Shown: positions 7,137-15,503, counted from the stretch's first letter. The stretch: 19,720 bases of DNA from Clostridiales bacterium (GCA_009778945.1 WRFF01000009.1:1-19720); one strand, 5' to 3'. A program made the numbers and translations. The notes: a model not told the origin generated them from the sequence alone.

Positions 7137-7212
7137 TGGTGGATCTTAGGGGGCTCGAACCCCTGACCTTTTGACTGCCAGTCAAACGCTCTCCCAGCTG
7201 AGCTAAAGACCC
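7137..7212 (-). tRNA. tRNA-Ala (anticodon GGC)
   Basis: A 76-base cloverleaf with encoded CCA. The acceptor stem GGGTCTT/AAGATCC contains the G3-U70 wobble that marks alanine tRNAs, the anticodon stem TTTGA/TCAAA encloses CTGGCAG (anticodon GGC), and the T stem AGGGG/CCCCT is perfect. It lies 76 bp after the diguanylate cyclase stop and 32 bp before murA on the same strand. Confidence 0.97.
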
Positions 7213-7262
7213 ATGATGACCGTCCGTGCCACAACAAGGGCACAAAACTTCCGATGCATTTC

Positions 7263-7292
7263 ATTATGCGGCAGAACATTCCGGTTTGTCAA
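7263..7292 (-). promoter_or_regulatory. Promoter of tRNA-Ala (and possibly murA)
   Basis: TTGACA (plus-strand 7287-7292) overlaps the TGA stop of the upstream cyclase gene. An 18-bp spacer leads to CATAAT (7263-7268), giving a start about 44 bases before the tRNA. No terminator separates the tRNA from murA, so this may also drive murA. Confidence 0.7.
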
Positions 7293-8980
7293 ATCGGATT
7301 TGCATCGCCGTTGCTTACGTCATCCGGCTTCGTACTGCCGTCATTCTCATCGGCAAGGTTTTCGTCACCCCGGTCCGGATCACGCCAGCGGTTAACCGTT
7401 CCTTCGAAATAATCCTCATTTCCCGCCACACAGACCTGATTGCGGTTCGCTTTCGCTTTGTACAGCGCGGCATCCGCACGGTGCAGCATCCGGTCGAGCC
7501 CCTCGGATCCATCGTCGCAGATGGCGACGCCGATACTGCAGGTGATCCGGATATCTGTGTTTCCATAGGTGAAGCGAATGCTTTCAACCGACCGGCGCAC
7601 GCGCTCCGCAAGCAGCCCTCCCTGCCCGCTGCCGGCGGCTGCGAAAAGGATCACGAACTCATCCCCGCCGTACCGTGCAACGATATCATAGGGCCGCACG
7701 ACGCTTTTCAAACGGCCGCCGACGATGCGCAGCGCTTCGTCGCCCGCTGCGTGTCCGTAAGTATCGTTGATCGTTTTGAAATAATCAAGATCGAGGATCA
7801 AAATACTTACAGGCTGTTTCATGCGTTTCGCGCGGTCAAACTCAACTTCGGCCTGTCTGAAAAAATAGCGGTAATTGTTGAGCTTGGTCAGCCCGTCCGT
7901 ATAGGCCTCATTTTGAAGTTCCTGCTGCAGACGCGCATATTCCGTCACATCCTGGATCTGCAGGATATAACCCATAAGCCTGCCCTTCAATTCGACGGGG
8001 CGCGTCCAGGTGTAATACCTGCGGGCCTGCTTTTCCCCCGGATGTTTCAACGAAAAATTTACGCCTGTTTCCGGCGGCGTCGAATCCGGAAAACGCAGTT
8101 CCTCCGGCCAGTTCTCCAGTTCCCCGATATCACTGCCCTTCTCGAATTTGGAAAGCGCGGGGAACAGTTCATACGCGACGCTGTTCGCAAGCATAAACCG
8201 GAAGCGGGTATCCACGGTGATGAACACGTCGCGCACCATATCGAACAGCGTTGCTAACGTAATTGTCGAATAGTCAAAGAAATCGAAGCGAAGGACGCCG
8301 AGATAGAGCGCCATATAAGCCACAACGATCACAAACGGCGTGTAGTTGACCCCATGAGGATCGGTTTGAACAACATAGGTCAGGACCGAGTAGAGGAGAT
8401 TGGCCGCAAACGGCGCGACGCCCGCGATAAGAAACAACAGAAGGCGCGGGCGGTTCGCGCGATACTCTCTGCGCCGGGCCATACACCATGCGGTCAACAC
8501 GATGGAGAGCGCTACGCAGACGAGCGTCGTGACGTAGATGACATAATAGAGCGGCCCTTGCCCGAGCACCTCGAGACCGTGTACCGTGCCTGTATCCGTA
8601 TAGGCATACGAGGTATAGAACAGGCCTGTATATTCCGCCGTCCAAATGAGTACCGCGTTCACGGACATGAGCGCGGCGAGAATCGGCTTTACGGCGGAAG
8701 GCAGGCGAATGTCAAAATAGTCGGCGATAAACAGCAGGAACAGGGGCGGCATCATACAGACGCCTATATACATCACCTTGACGCCGGCAAACGCGCCGCC
8801 GACGTCATAACTGGTGACCTCCATGAAATTCCCGGTTACATAGAAAAGAAGGCCGATGCTGCAGAGCAGGAAATAATTCTTCTTTTCGCTGCGGCAGCGC
8901 AGGATCGTAAGAGCGAGCAAAACCACTGTCAGCGCGATGCTGACAACCAAAGCCCACTGGACGATCGTATTGGCCGTCAC
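7289..8980 (-). CDS. Membrane-bound diguanylate cyclase (7TM-PAS-GGDEF)
   Basis: This protein probably makes cyclic di-GMP from two GTP in response to a membrane or cytoplasmic signal. The N terminus (about 1-230) is a set of seven membrane spans resembling the 7TM module found on histidine kinases and cyclases. A PAS-like domain follows (about 245-350, ending QIQDVTEYARLQ), then GGDEF (about 355-520). The active-site motif is intact (GGDEF 438-442) and an inhibitory I-site RPYD lies at 429-432, so product feedback is expected. The C-terminal ~40 residues are acidic and probably disordered. There is no EAL or HD-GYP domain. The start is GTG without a clear ribosome binding site, 6 bp after the ppdK stop, suggesting coupled translation. 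The input ligand is unknown. Confidence 0.93.
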   Translation of the reverse strand: MTANTIVQWALVVSIALTVVLLALTILRCRSEKKNYFLLCSIGLLFYVTGNFMEVTSYDVGGAFAGVKVMYIGVCMMPPLFLLFIADYFDIRLPSAVKPILAALMSVNAVLIWTAEYTGLFYTSYAYTDTGTVHGLEVLGQGPLYYVIYVTTLVCVALSIVLTAWCMARRREYRANRPRLLLFLIAGVAPFAANLLYSVLTYVVQTDPHGVNYTPFVIVVAYMALYLGVLRFDFFDYSTITLATLFDMVRDVFITVDTRFRFMLANSVAYELFPALSKFEKGSDIGELENWPEELRFPDSTPPETGVNFSLKHPGEKQARRYYTWTRPVELKGRLMGYILQIQDVTEYARLQQELQNEAYTDGLTKLNNYRYFFRQAEVEFDRAKRMKQPVSILILDLDYFKTINDTYGHAAGDEALRIVGGRLKSVVRPYDIVARYGGDEFVILFAAAGSGQGGLLAERVRRSVESIRFTYGNTDIRITCSIGVAICDDGSEGLDRMLHRADAALYKAKANRNQVCVAGNEDYFEGTVNRWRDPDRGDENLADENDGSTKPDDVSNGDANPI

Positions 8981-8986
8981 GTTACG

Positions 8987-11620
8987 TTATTTCTGGTCGT
9001 TCAGCGCCGCCTGCGCCGCGGCAAGGCGCGCAACCGGCACGCGGAACGGTGAGCAGGAAACATAGTTCAGGCCCGTACGATAGCAAAATTCAACCGAACT
9101 GGGGTCGCCGCCGTGTTCGCCGCAGATGCCGAGCTTGATGTCCGGGCGCGTATGGCGCCCGAGGCGCGCCGCAGCCTGCACGAGCTTGCCGACGCCGTCC
9201 TGGTCAAGCTTCGCGAACGGGTCGTTCTCATAGATTTTCTTATCATAGTAGGCGTCCAGGAATTTCCCGGCGTCGTCACGTGAAAAGCCAAATGTCATCT
9301 GGGTCAGATCATTCGTACCGAAGGAGAAGAACTCCGCTTCTTTCGCAATCTCGTCCGCCGTAATGGCCGCCCTTGGGATCTCGATCATCGTGCCGACCAT
9401 ATAGTTCAGTTGCACGCCGTTTTCCGTGATGATGCGATCCGCGGTTTCCGTGATGATATTCTTCACGTACTGGAGTTCCTTCAGGTCCCCGATGAGCGGC
9501 ACCATAATCTCAGGCACAACGCTCCATTCCGGATGCCGCTTCTGCACATTGATCGCAGCCTCGATGATCGCCTGCGTCTGCATCTCGCCGATCTCCGGAT
9601 AGGTGACGTCAAGCCGGCAGCCGCGATGGCCCATCATCGGATTGAACTCATGCAGCGAAGTGATGATAGTCTTCAATTCTTCCGTGCTCATGCCCATATC
9701 GCCGGCGAGCTGGACGATGTCGTTTTCCTCCGTCGGCAGGAATTCGTGGAGCGGCGGATCCAGCAGGCGGATCGTAACCGGATAACCCTGCATCGCCTCG
9801 TAGATCCCTTCGAAATCGCCGCGCTGCATCGGAAGCAGTTTCGCGAGCGCCGCCTTGCGCTGCTCGACAGTCTTGCTGACGATCATCTCGCGGATGGCCA
9901 TGATGCGGTCGGTTTCAAAGAACATATGCTCCGTCCGGCAGAGGCCGATGCCCTCGGCGCCGAATTCCATCGCCTGTTTCGCGTCGTTCGGCGTGTCGGC
10001 GTTCGTACGCACCTTCATCGTGCGGTATTTGTCCGCCCAGCCCATGACGCGGCCGAAATCGCCGCCGATCTGCGCCGGCGCAGTTTTGATCGCTTCGCCG
10101 TATACGTTGCCGGTTGACCCGTCCAAAGAGAGCCAGTCCCCTTCGTGAAAGGTGCGTCCGCCGAGTGAAAAGGTCTTCGCCTCTTCATCAACGACGATCT
10201 CGCCGAGACCGGAAACACAGCAGGTCCCCATACCGCGGGCCACGACGGCCGCGTGGCTCGTCATGCCGCCGCGCACGGTCAGAATGCCCTTTGCGTAATG
10301 CATCCCCTCGATATCCTCGGGCGACGTCTCCAAGCGAACGAGAACGACGTCCGCGCCTTTTTTTGTCGCCCATTCCGTCGCGTCCTCCGCCGTAAAGACA
10401 GCCTGCCCGCAGGCGGCGCCCGGCGAAGCCGGCAAACCCTTGCCGAGCGGCGTCGCGCTCTGCAGCGCATCCTCGTCAAACTGCGGGTGCAGCAGCGCGT
10501 CGATCTGCTTCGGGTCGATCATGAGCACCGCCTCCTTTTCCGTAATCATCCCTTCGTCCACAAGGTCGCTTGCGACTTTGAAGGCCGCCACCGCCGTGCG
10601 CTTTCCGTTGCGCGTCTGCAGCATAAAAAGCTTGCCCTCCTCAATCGTGAATTCCATATCCTGCATATCGTGATAATGCTTTTCGAGCGTATCCACGATC
10701 GTCACAAATTGGTTGTATGCATCGGGATTGGTCTCTTTGAGCTGATCGATCGTCTGCGGCGTGCGAACGCCCGCGACAACATCTTCGCCCTGCGCGTTCA
10801 TCAGAAATTCGCCGAAGAGGCCCTTCTCACCTGTCGATGGGTTGCGGGAGAACGCCACTCCCGTGCCCGACGTATCGCCCATATTTCCGAAAACCATCTC
10901 CTGCACGCTGACAGCCGTTCCCCAGGAGGAAGGAATGTCGTTCATGCGGCGGTAATAAATGGCGCGCGGATTGTTCCAGCTGCGGAACACGGCCTTGATC
11001 GCCCCGAAGAGCTGATCGATCGGGTCCGACGGGAAATCCTGTCCGACTTTGTCGCGGTATTCCGTCTTGAATTGTTCCGCGAGTTCTTTCAGGTCGCCCG
11101 CAGTCAGTTCCGTATCCTGCGTGACACCGCGCTTCTTCTTCATCTCGTCGATCAGTTTTTCAAAATAGGCTTTGCCGACTTCCATCACGACGTCCGAATA
11201 CATCTGGATGAAACGGCGGTAGGAGTCGTACGCGAAGCGGGGATTGTTCGTCTTGCGCGCGAAGCTTTCGACAGCCTCATCGTTCAGGCCGAGGTTCAAA
11301 ATCGTGTCCATCATGCCGGGCATCGAAGCGCGTGCGCCCGAACGGACGCTGACGAGCAGCGGGTTTTCGGTATCGCCGAATTTTTTCCCGGTCATCTCTT
11401 CGAGTTTCGCAACATAGGAGAGGATTTCTCCCTTGATTTCGTCGCTGATTGTTTCTCCGTCGTCATAATACTGTGTGCAGGCTTCCGTTGTGATCGTGAA
11501 ACCCCGCGGAACAGGCATGCCGAGTCCGGTCATCTCCGCCAGATTGGCGCCTTTCCCGCCGAGCAGATTGCGCATAGTCGCGTCGCCTTCACGGAATAGA
11601 TACACATATTTTGTACTCAT
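8987..11620 (-). CDS. ppdK: Pyruvate, phosphate dikinase
   Basis: PPDK interconverts PEP, AMP and PPi with pyruvate, ATP and phosphate, and in anaerobes it can serve PPi-linked glycolysis or gluconeogenesis. The 877 residues match the clostridial enzyme almost exactly. The ATP-grasp domain starts with LLGGKGANLAEM (19-30) and includes SVRSGARASMPGMMDTILN (91-109). The swivelling phosphohistidine domain carries GGMTSHAAVVARGMG (451-465) with catalytic His456. The C-terminal TIM barrel has LLDPPLHEFLP, the GTNDLTQMTFGFSRDD block and GICGEHGGDP with the catalytic cysteine region. An AGGAGG site 9-10 bases before the ATG supports the start. No PPDK regulatory kinase/phosphatase gene is adjacent. 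It is followed by the diguanylate cyclase with a 6-bp gap. The identification is secure. Confidence 0.98.
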   Translation of the reverse strand: MSTKYVYLFREGDATMRNLLGGKGANLAEMTGLGMPVPRGFTITTEACTQYYDDGETISDEIKGEILSYVAKLEEMTGKKFGDTENPLLVSVRSGARASMPGMMDTILNLGLNDEAVESFARKTNNPRFAYDSYRRFIQMYSDVVMEVGKAYFEKLIDEMKKKRGVTQDTELTAGDLKELAEQFKTEYRDKVGQDFPSDPIDQLFGAIKAVFRSWNNPRAIYYRRMNDIPSSWGTAVSVQEMVFGNMGDTSGTGVAFSRNPSTGEKGLFGEFLMNAQGEDVVAGVRTPQTIDQLKETNPDAYNQFVTIVDTLEKHYHDMQDMEFTIEEGKLFMLQTRNGKRTAVAAFKVASDLVDEGMITEKEAVLMIDPKQIDALLHPQFDEDALQSATPLGKGLPASPGAACGQAVFTAEDATEWATKKGADVVLVRLETSPEDIEGMHYAKGILTVRGGMTSHAAVVARGMGTCCVSGLGEIVVDEEAKTFSLGGRTFHEGDWLSLDGSTGNVYGEAIKTAPAQIGGDFGRVMGWADKYRTMKVRTNADTPNDAKQAMEFGAEGIGLCRTEHMFFETDRIMAIREMIVSKTVEQRKAALAKLLPMQRGDFEGIYEAMQGYPVTIRLLDPPLHEFLPTEENDIVQLAGDMGMSTEELKTIITSLHEFNPMMGHRGCRLDVTYPEIGEMQTQAIIEAAINVQKRHPEWSVVPEIMVPLIGDLKELQYVKNIITETADRIITENGVQLNYMVGTMIEIPRAAITADEIAKEAEFFSFGTNDLTQMTFGFSRDDAGKFLDAYYDKKIYENDPFAKLDQDGVGKLVQAAARLGRHTRPDIKLGICGEHGGDPSSVEFCYRTGLNYVSCSPFRVPVARLAAAQAALNDQK

Positions 11621-11668
11621 GGTTCTTGACCTCCTGTCATATTGTTATTATTAAAAGTAAGCCAAGAT

Positions 11669-11677
11669 ATTCTATCA
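11669..11677 (-). promoter_or_regulatory. Possible extended -10 promoter of ppdK
   Basis: On the minus strand TGATAGAAT is an extended -10 (TG-n-TAGAAT), about 45 bases before the ppdK ATG. No good -35 is present at 16-18 bp, which extended -10 promoters tolerate. Confidence 0.45.
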
Positions 11678-11705
11678 TGAATTCAGGTCTATTTCATCAA
11701 ACTAT

Positions 11706-11736
11706 ATGATTTGCATGATTTGCGCAGGTTTGCGCA
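11706..11736. repeat. Short tandem repeats in the ppdK-yhhQ spacer
   Basis: ATGATTTGC occurs twice in tandem (11706-11714, 11715-11723) and TTTGCGCA occurs twice two bases apart (11719-11726, 11729-11736). TGCGCA is itself palindromic. These may be regulator half-sites or just local slippage. Confidence 0.5.
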
Positions 11737-11756
11737 CAAAACCAAAAATCCCAAAA

Positions 11757-11801
11757 GCCGATCCGCGAATCCCCTTAACCCCTGTCTTATTCGGAATCGG
11801 C
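11757..11801 (+). promoter_or_regulatory. Hairpin upstream of the queuosine-precursor transporter
   Basis: GCCGATCCG (11757-11765) pairs with CGGAATCGGC (11792-11801), giving 9 bp with one bulged base, and the loop can add a short AAT/ATT pairing. There is no T-run, so it is not a terminator. It could be part of a regulatory RNA leader if transcription starts upstream, but I do not recognise a preQ1-I or preQ1-II fold. An extended -10 (TGATAAAAT, 11869-11877) lies closer to the gene and would exclude the hairpin from the mRNA. Confidence 0.35.
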
Positions 11802-11903
11802 TCCTGGTACACCTGGTCATCCCCTATTTCTTATATACCCAAAAAACGCGGCATGAAACATGGATCTGTGATAAAATTTAAAAAATTGCGTTTAGGAGGA
11901 AAA

Positions 11904-12623
11904 ATGAAGTATCAGGTGCCGGAAAACCCTGTGAAAAACCGGGAAGAAGGGGCGCTTTTTGACAAGCGCCGCGAAGCGGACTTCACGCCGCTTGTCGTTA
12001 TTGCGGCGCTCATGGCCGCATGTTATCTCGCCGCAAATATCATGGCTGTCAAGATCATAGACGTATTTGGATTTTCGCTTTTTCAGGCGGGCGTTCTGAT
12101 TTTTCCCTTTTCCTATATGCTCGGGGATGTGCTCGCGGAGATTTGGGGGTTTCGCACAGCGCGCAAAGTCATCCTGCTTGCGTTCCTCTGCAACCTGCTG
12201 TTCACGGGCGTCACGGCGCTCGGCGTACTGCTCCCCTCACCGGCTTATCTTTCGGAGACCGCCGATGCTTATAACACGGTTTTCTCCTATATGCCGCGCA
12301 TTGTCGCCGCATCTTTTGCCGCATTTTTGGCCGGCGAATTGACCAATGCATGGGTCATGGCCTGGATCCGGCGCCTTACCGGCGTGCGGCTTCTTTGGGT
12401 GCGCACCATCGGCAGTTCTGTCGCCGGGCAACTGCTTGACACCCTGATCTTCTGTACGATCGCGTTCGCGGGGACGCTTACGACGCGCGACCTTTTCATA
12501 ATGATCGGGTCTCTCTATCTTGTAAAAATCGGGATCGAGGCGCTTTTCGGGACGCCGCTCGCGTACGCCGTCATCGGCCGGCTGCGCCGCTATTTTGAAG
12601 CGCGCGAAAAAGCGCCGGTTTGA
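11904..12623 (+). CDS. YhhQ/VUT-family queuosine precursor transporter
   Basis: Members of this family import 7-deazaguanine precursors (preQ0 or preQ1) used to make queuosine in tRNA anticodons. The 239-residue membrane protein has about six spans (roughly 28-50, 58-78, 88-110, 131-155, 168-190 and 196-224). Family marks include the acidic pair in YMLGDVLAEIWGF (71-83), the loop PRIVAASFAAFLAGELTNAW (131-150) and VRTIGSSVAGQLLDTLIF (166-183). I choose ATG 11904 because AGGAGG lies 6-7 bases upstream. The frame is open back to 11706, but those 66 extra codons look like leader DNA. No que or tgt biosynthesis gene is adjacent, which suits a salvage importer. The exact substrate is inferred from family. 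Confidence 0.9.
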   Translation: MKYQVPENPVKNREEGALFDKRREADFTPLVVIAALMAACYLAANIMAVKIIDVFGFSLFQAGVLIFPFSYMLGDVLAEIWGFRTARKVILLAFLCNLLFTGVTALGVLLPSPAYLSETADAYNTVFSYMPRIVAASFAAFLAGELTNAWVMAWIRRLTGVRLLWVRTIGSSVAGQLLDTLIFCTIAFAGTLTTRDLFIMIGSLYLVKIGIEALFGTPLAYAVIGRLRRYFEAREKAPV

Positions 12624-12803
12624 AAAAAACGGCCGCAGAAAAATCAATCGTATAATATTCCGTAAACTCGTAATATTTCGTCTATATCCACAACTGTTTA
12701 CAACAGATGTTCGACATGATAAGGTCAATTTTGGCAGCGATAAGGGTTCATGGATGTCATTAGACAGGCCGTGTTATCGTTTAATTATTGGAGGTATCAA
12801 ATC

Positions 12804-14081
12804 ATGGCATATAATCCGTATGAAGACGCGCAGACCCAGTTCGACAAAGTAGCAAATATGATCGGCCTCGAGCAAAGCGCGCGCGACCTGCTCCGCGAAC
12901 CGATGAAGGAATTCCATTTTACGGTCCCCGTAAGGATGGACGACGGCGTCACAAAGATATTCAGGGCCTACCGGATCAAACACAACGACGCGCGGGGCCC
13001 CGCCAAAGGCGGACTGCGCTTTCATCCGCAGGAAACCGCCGATACGGTACGCGCGCTCTCCATGTGGATGACCTGGAAATGCGCCGTGGTGGATATTCCG
13101 CTGGGCGGCGGCAAAGGCGGGGTAGCCTGCGATCCGCATCTTATGTCCTTAGGCGAGCAGGAGCGCCTGTGCCGCGGTTTCGTCCGCCAGTCCTTCTCTC
13201 AGCTCGGCCCGAATATCGACGTACCCGCGCCCGATATGATGACAAACGCCCGGCATATGCTGTGGATGATGGATGAATACGAGACGCTGGCAGGCGGGCA
13301 TTACCCGGGCGTTATCACAGGCAAACCGGTGGGGATCGGCGGCTCTCTCGGCCGCACGGATGCGACCGGATTCGGCGTCATCTACGTGCTGAAAGATATG
13401 TTGGACAGGGAAGGAATCGATCTTCACAATACCACCGCCAGCATTCAGGGCTTTGGGAATGTGGGCGAATACGCAGCAAAACTGTATTCCCAGTGGGGCG
13501 GTAATGTCATCTGCATCTCCAGCTACGATCAGGCCGACGGTATGTCGTACACGTTCCGCAAGAAAACGGGCTGCAATGCCGAAGAGCTGGCGCGCATCAA
13601 GGACGCCTTTGGCACAATCGACAAGGAGCAAGCCAAAGAGCTCGGCTATGAAGTGCTTCCGGGGGACGCGTGGCTGTCCGAAGAGGTGGACATCCTGATC
13701 CCGGCGGCGCTTGAAGACCAGATCACGCTTGAGAATTTCCATCAGATATCCAAAAGCGTACGCGTACTCTGCGAAGCCGCGAACGGCCCGACCTCTTCGG
13801 CTTGTGACCAACTGATACAGAAGCGCGGCATCTTTTTGATCCCTGATTTTCTCGCCAACGCCGGCGGCGTGACCTGCAGTTATTACGAGCAGGTCCAGTG
13901 CAATATGAATTTTTTCTGGAGCCGCGAAGAAGTGCTTGAAAGGCTCAACGACAGCATGGTAAACGCCTCCCGCGCCGTCTATGACCTCGCGAAAGGGGAA
14001 GACATCTATATGCGCGACGCCGCCTACATGATCGCTATCGAGAGGGTGAACGACGCCATCAAATTGCGGGGATGGATATAA
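12804..14081 (+). CDS. gdhA: Glutamate dehydrogenase
   Basis: This enzyme interconverts glutamate with 2-oxoglutarate and ammonia using NAD(P). The 425 residues match the small hexameric class of Bacillus RocG and Peptoniphilus GDH. Substrate-domain motifs are GPAKGGLRFHP (65-75), catalytic Lys104 in PLGGGKGG and the VPAPDMMTN block with Asp144. The dinucleotide fold begins GFGNVG (216-221). At the end of the second strand the sequence is ISSYDQADG, so Ser240 sits where NAD-specific relatives have an acidic residue; NADP or dual use is therefore possible. The ATG at 12804 has GGAGG 8-10 bases upstream. The upstream in-frame ATG at 12750 would add 18 residues unlike the family. It is a single gene, convergent with tadC, and no clear terminator lies in the 37 bp between them. 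Confidence 0.96.
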   Translation: MAYNPYEDAQTQFDKVANMIGLEQSARDLLREPMKEFHFTVPVRMDDGVTKIFRAYRIKHNDARGPAKGGLRFHPQETADTVRALSMWMTWKCAVVDIPLGGGKGGVACDPHLMSLGEQERLCRGFVRQSFSQLGPNIDVPAPDMMTNARHMLWMMDEYETLAGGHYPGVITGKPVGIGGSLGRTDATGFGVIYVLKDMLDREGIDLHNTTASIQGFGNVGEYAAKLYSQWGGNVICISSYDQADGMSYTFRKKTGCNAEELARIKDAFGTIDKEQAKELGYEVLPGDAWLSEEVDILIPAALEDQITLENFHQISKSVRVLCEAANGPTSSACDQLIQKRGIFLIPDFLANAGGVTCSYYEQVQCNMNFFWSREEVLERLNDSMVNASRAVYDLAKGEDIYMRDAAYMIAIERVNDAIKLRGWI

Positions 14082-14118
14082 ACGGCCTCCCCAAAAGCGC
14101 CGGCCGGCATCAGCGTGG

Positions 14119-15492
14119 TTAATGCATTTCAAAAGCCGCCGGCGCGACCGTCACTAAAATAATGACAAAGATCTGAAGGACCATCGGGAAGATCAGTTTT
14201 GTCTCGGCTACGCGCCCGTCTTTTTCGAGGCGCCGCTTCCGGCTATCCCACAGCGCCCCGCTCTCCTGGTCGAGCTTCTCGGCAAGCGCACTGCCTTTAT
14301 CAATATTGTCGGCAAGGATCGAAGAGAAACGCAGGAGTTCGCGTGAGCCGCTCCGGCGTGCGATATCCGAAAATTCATAGACGAGCGCCGTGCCGGCAGC
14401 GCGCATCCGCTCGCGCATAAACACCAATTCCTCGTAAAGTTGGCGTTTTCCGCTTGCCCTTCGGTATGTGATGTAATCGTCCGCAATCCGGTCTATTGCG
14501 GAGGTGATTACAAGCCCCGCGCCTAATAACAGGCCGAGTTTTCCGATAAAATCCGGAAAATCCCGTTCGATTTCCCTGCGCGCCGCCGCGATCCGGCGTT
14601 CCAGCGCGCGGTACCGCAAGCGGAAGCAAACCCCGAGCAAAAGCAAAATAATCGCGACCTCCGGCAAATGCCCCTTCGGCCCCGGCGCGCTCCAGGCGAG
14701 CGTTACGCCGTCCCCCGCCTCCGCCGGAAGCGAAAGGCTGTCGCCGGCGTTTGAACGGCTTGCCGCCTTCACGGCGTCCGCGATGCGCGCCCGCAAAGCC
14801 GCGGTGATATCGTAACCCTTCGGCGGCGGCCCGATCCGCAGCGCAATCGAGAAATCTTTCCACGCTTCGCCGAGGCGCAGATAAGCGGAGAGCCGCACAA
14901 TTTCCCCTGTGTGCCCAAGCGGGTTGACACGTCCGTCTGCGCCGATTACGCTCTCGTCGCTGCTCTCCCAGTGGATTTCCGCGCCGCTCACCGCGTCGGT
15001 GTCCGGCAAAGACAGGCCATGCTGTACCGCATCCGGCGACGCGTTTTCGCCGAGAATTTCCGCCGGCAGCCGCCTTGACAGTTCTTCGAGCGCACGCCCG
15101 GCCTCTTCCGGCGACGCTTCCTTCGGAAGCACGCCGATCGTCACATCTTCGCGCGCCGCCGTCCCGCCATATGCCGCATTTACGGCGGCATCCACACGGC
15201 GCGTACCCGAGCCCGGCCCGCCGCGCATCAGATCGAGGCCGCCGTCAGAACGCGCCGACGCCTCGAAGGCCCAAAGCGCACAGACCGCCGCAAGCACCAA
15301 CAGCAGCGCGAACAGGAATGTCCGGTTTTGTTTCTTGTATTTTTGAATAGCTTCCGAATCGCCGCCGTCCGCAAAGGCCGAACGGTAAATGGCGCGCATC
15401 CGATCCGCCCGCCCCGTCGAAAGGTCGACGGCGTTACCCGCCTTCTTTTTCCATTTTATGAAAGCGCTTTCGAAACCGCCGCTTTTGTTCAC
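14119..15492 (-). CDS. TadC-like platform protein with Ig-like extracytoplasmic insert
   Basis: TadC is one of the two T2SS-F type platform proteins of Tad/Flp pilus or secretion systems. Numbering from the GTG at 15492 (457 residues, GGAGG 6 bases upstream), the layout is a cytoplasmic N terminus, a first span at about 58-76, a soluble stretch of ~200 residues, a second span at about 278-293, the cytosolic F-type helical domain (about 295-430) and a last span at 434-451. The F domain includes DFPDFIGKLGLLLGAGL and GSRELLRFSSILADNIDKG. The insert contains IHWESSDESVIGADGRVNP (173-191), which looks like the atrophied bacterial Ig (aBig) fold, and a second weak copy at DGVTLAWSAPG. That insert is absent from textbook TadC and makes this protein about 1.5 times the usual length. 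An ATG at 15537 would overlap tadB by 34 bp and is less likely. Confidence 0.8.
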   Translation of the reverse strand: MNKSGGFESAFIKWKKKAGNAVDLSTGRADRMRAIYRSAFADGGDSEAIQKYKKQNRTFLFALLLVLAAVCALWAFEASARSDGGLDLMRGGPGSGTRRVDAAVNAAYGGTAAREDVTIGVLPKEASPEEAGRALEELSRRLPAEILGENASPDAVQHGLSLPDTDAVSGAEIHWESSDESVIGADGRVNPLGHTGEIVRLSAYLRLGEAWKDFSIALRIGPPPKGYDITAALRARIADAVKAASRSNAGDSLSLPAEAGDGVTLAWSAPGPKGHLPEVAIILLLLGVCFRLRYRALERRIAAARREIERDFPDFIGKLGLLLGAGLVITSAIDRIADDYITYRRASGKRQLYEELVFMRERMRAAGTALVYEFSDIARRSGSRELLRFSSILADNIDKGSALAEKLDQESGALWDSRKRRLEKDGRVAETKLIFPMVLQIFVIILVTVAPAAFEMH

Positions 15493-15503
15493 CGCCGTCC
15501 TCC

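Noticed and set aside
7220..7252. Terminator between the cyclase gene and tRNA-Ala
   Set aside because: The GTGCC/GGCAC hairpin is only 5 bp and has no T-run after it in the transcript direction.
10253..11599. 448-codon rightward open frame antisense to ppdK
   Set aside because: Shadow of the highly conserved ppdK frame; no start context or known domain.
11640..11903. preQ1-I or preQ1-II riboswitch before the YhhQ-type gene
   Set aside because: I could not match the conserved stem-loop plus A-rich tail of preQ1-I or the preQ1-II consensus; kept as an open finding on structure only.
12694..12706. CTGTT-TAC-AACAG inverted repeat before gdhA
   Set aside because: Only 5-bp arms, with no promoter element recognised around it; a match this short is expected by chance.
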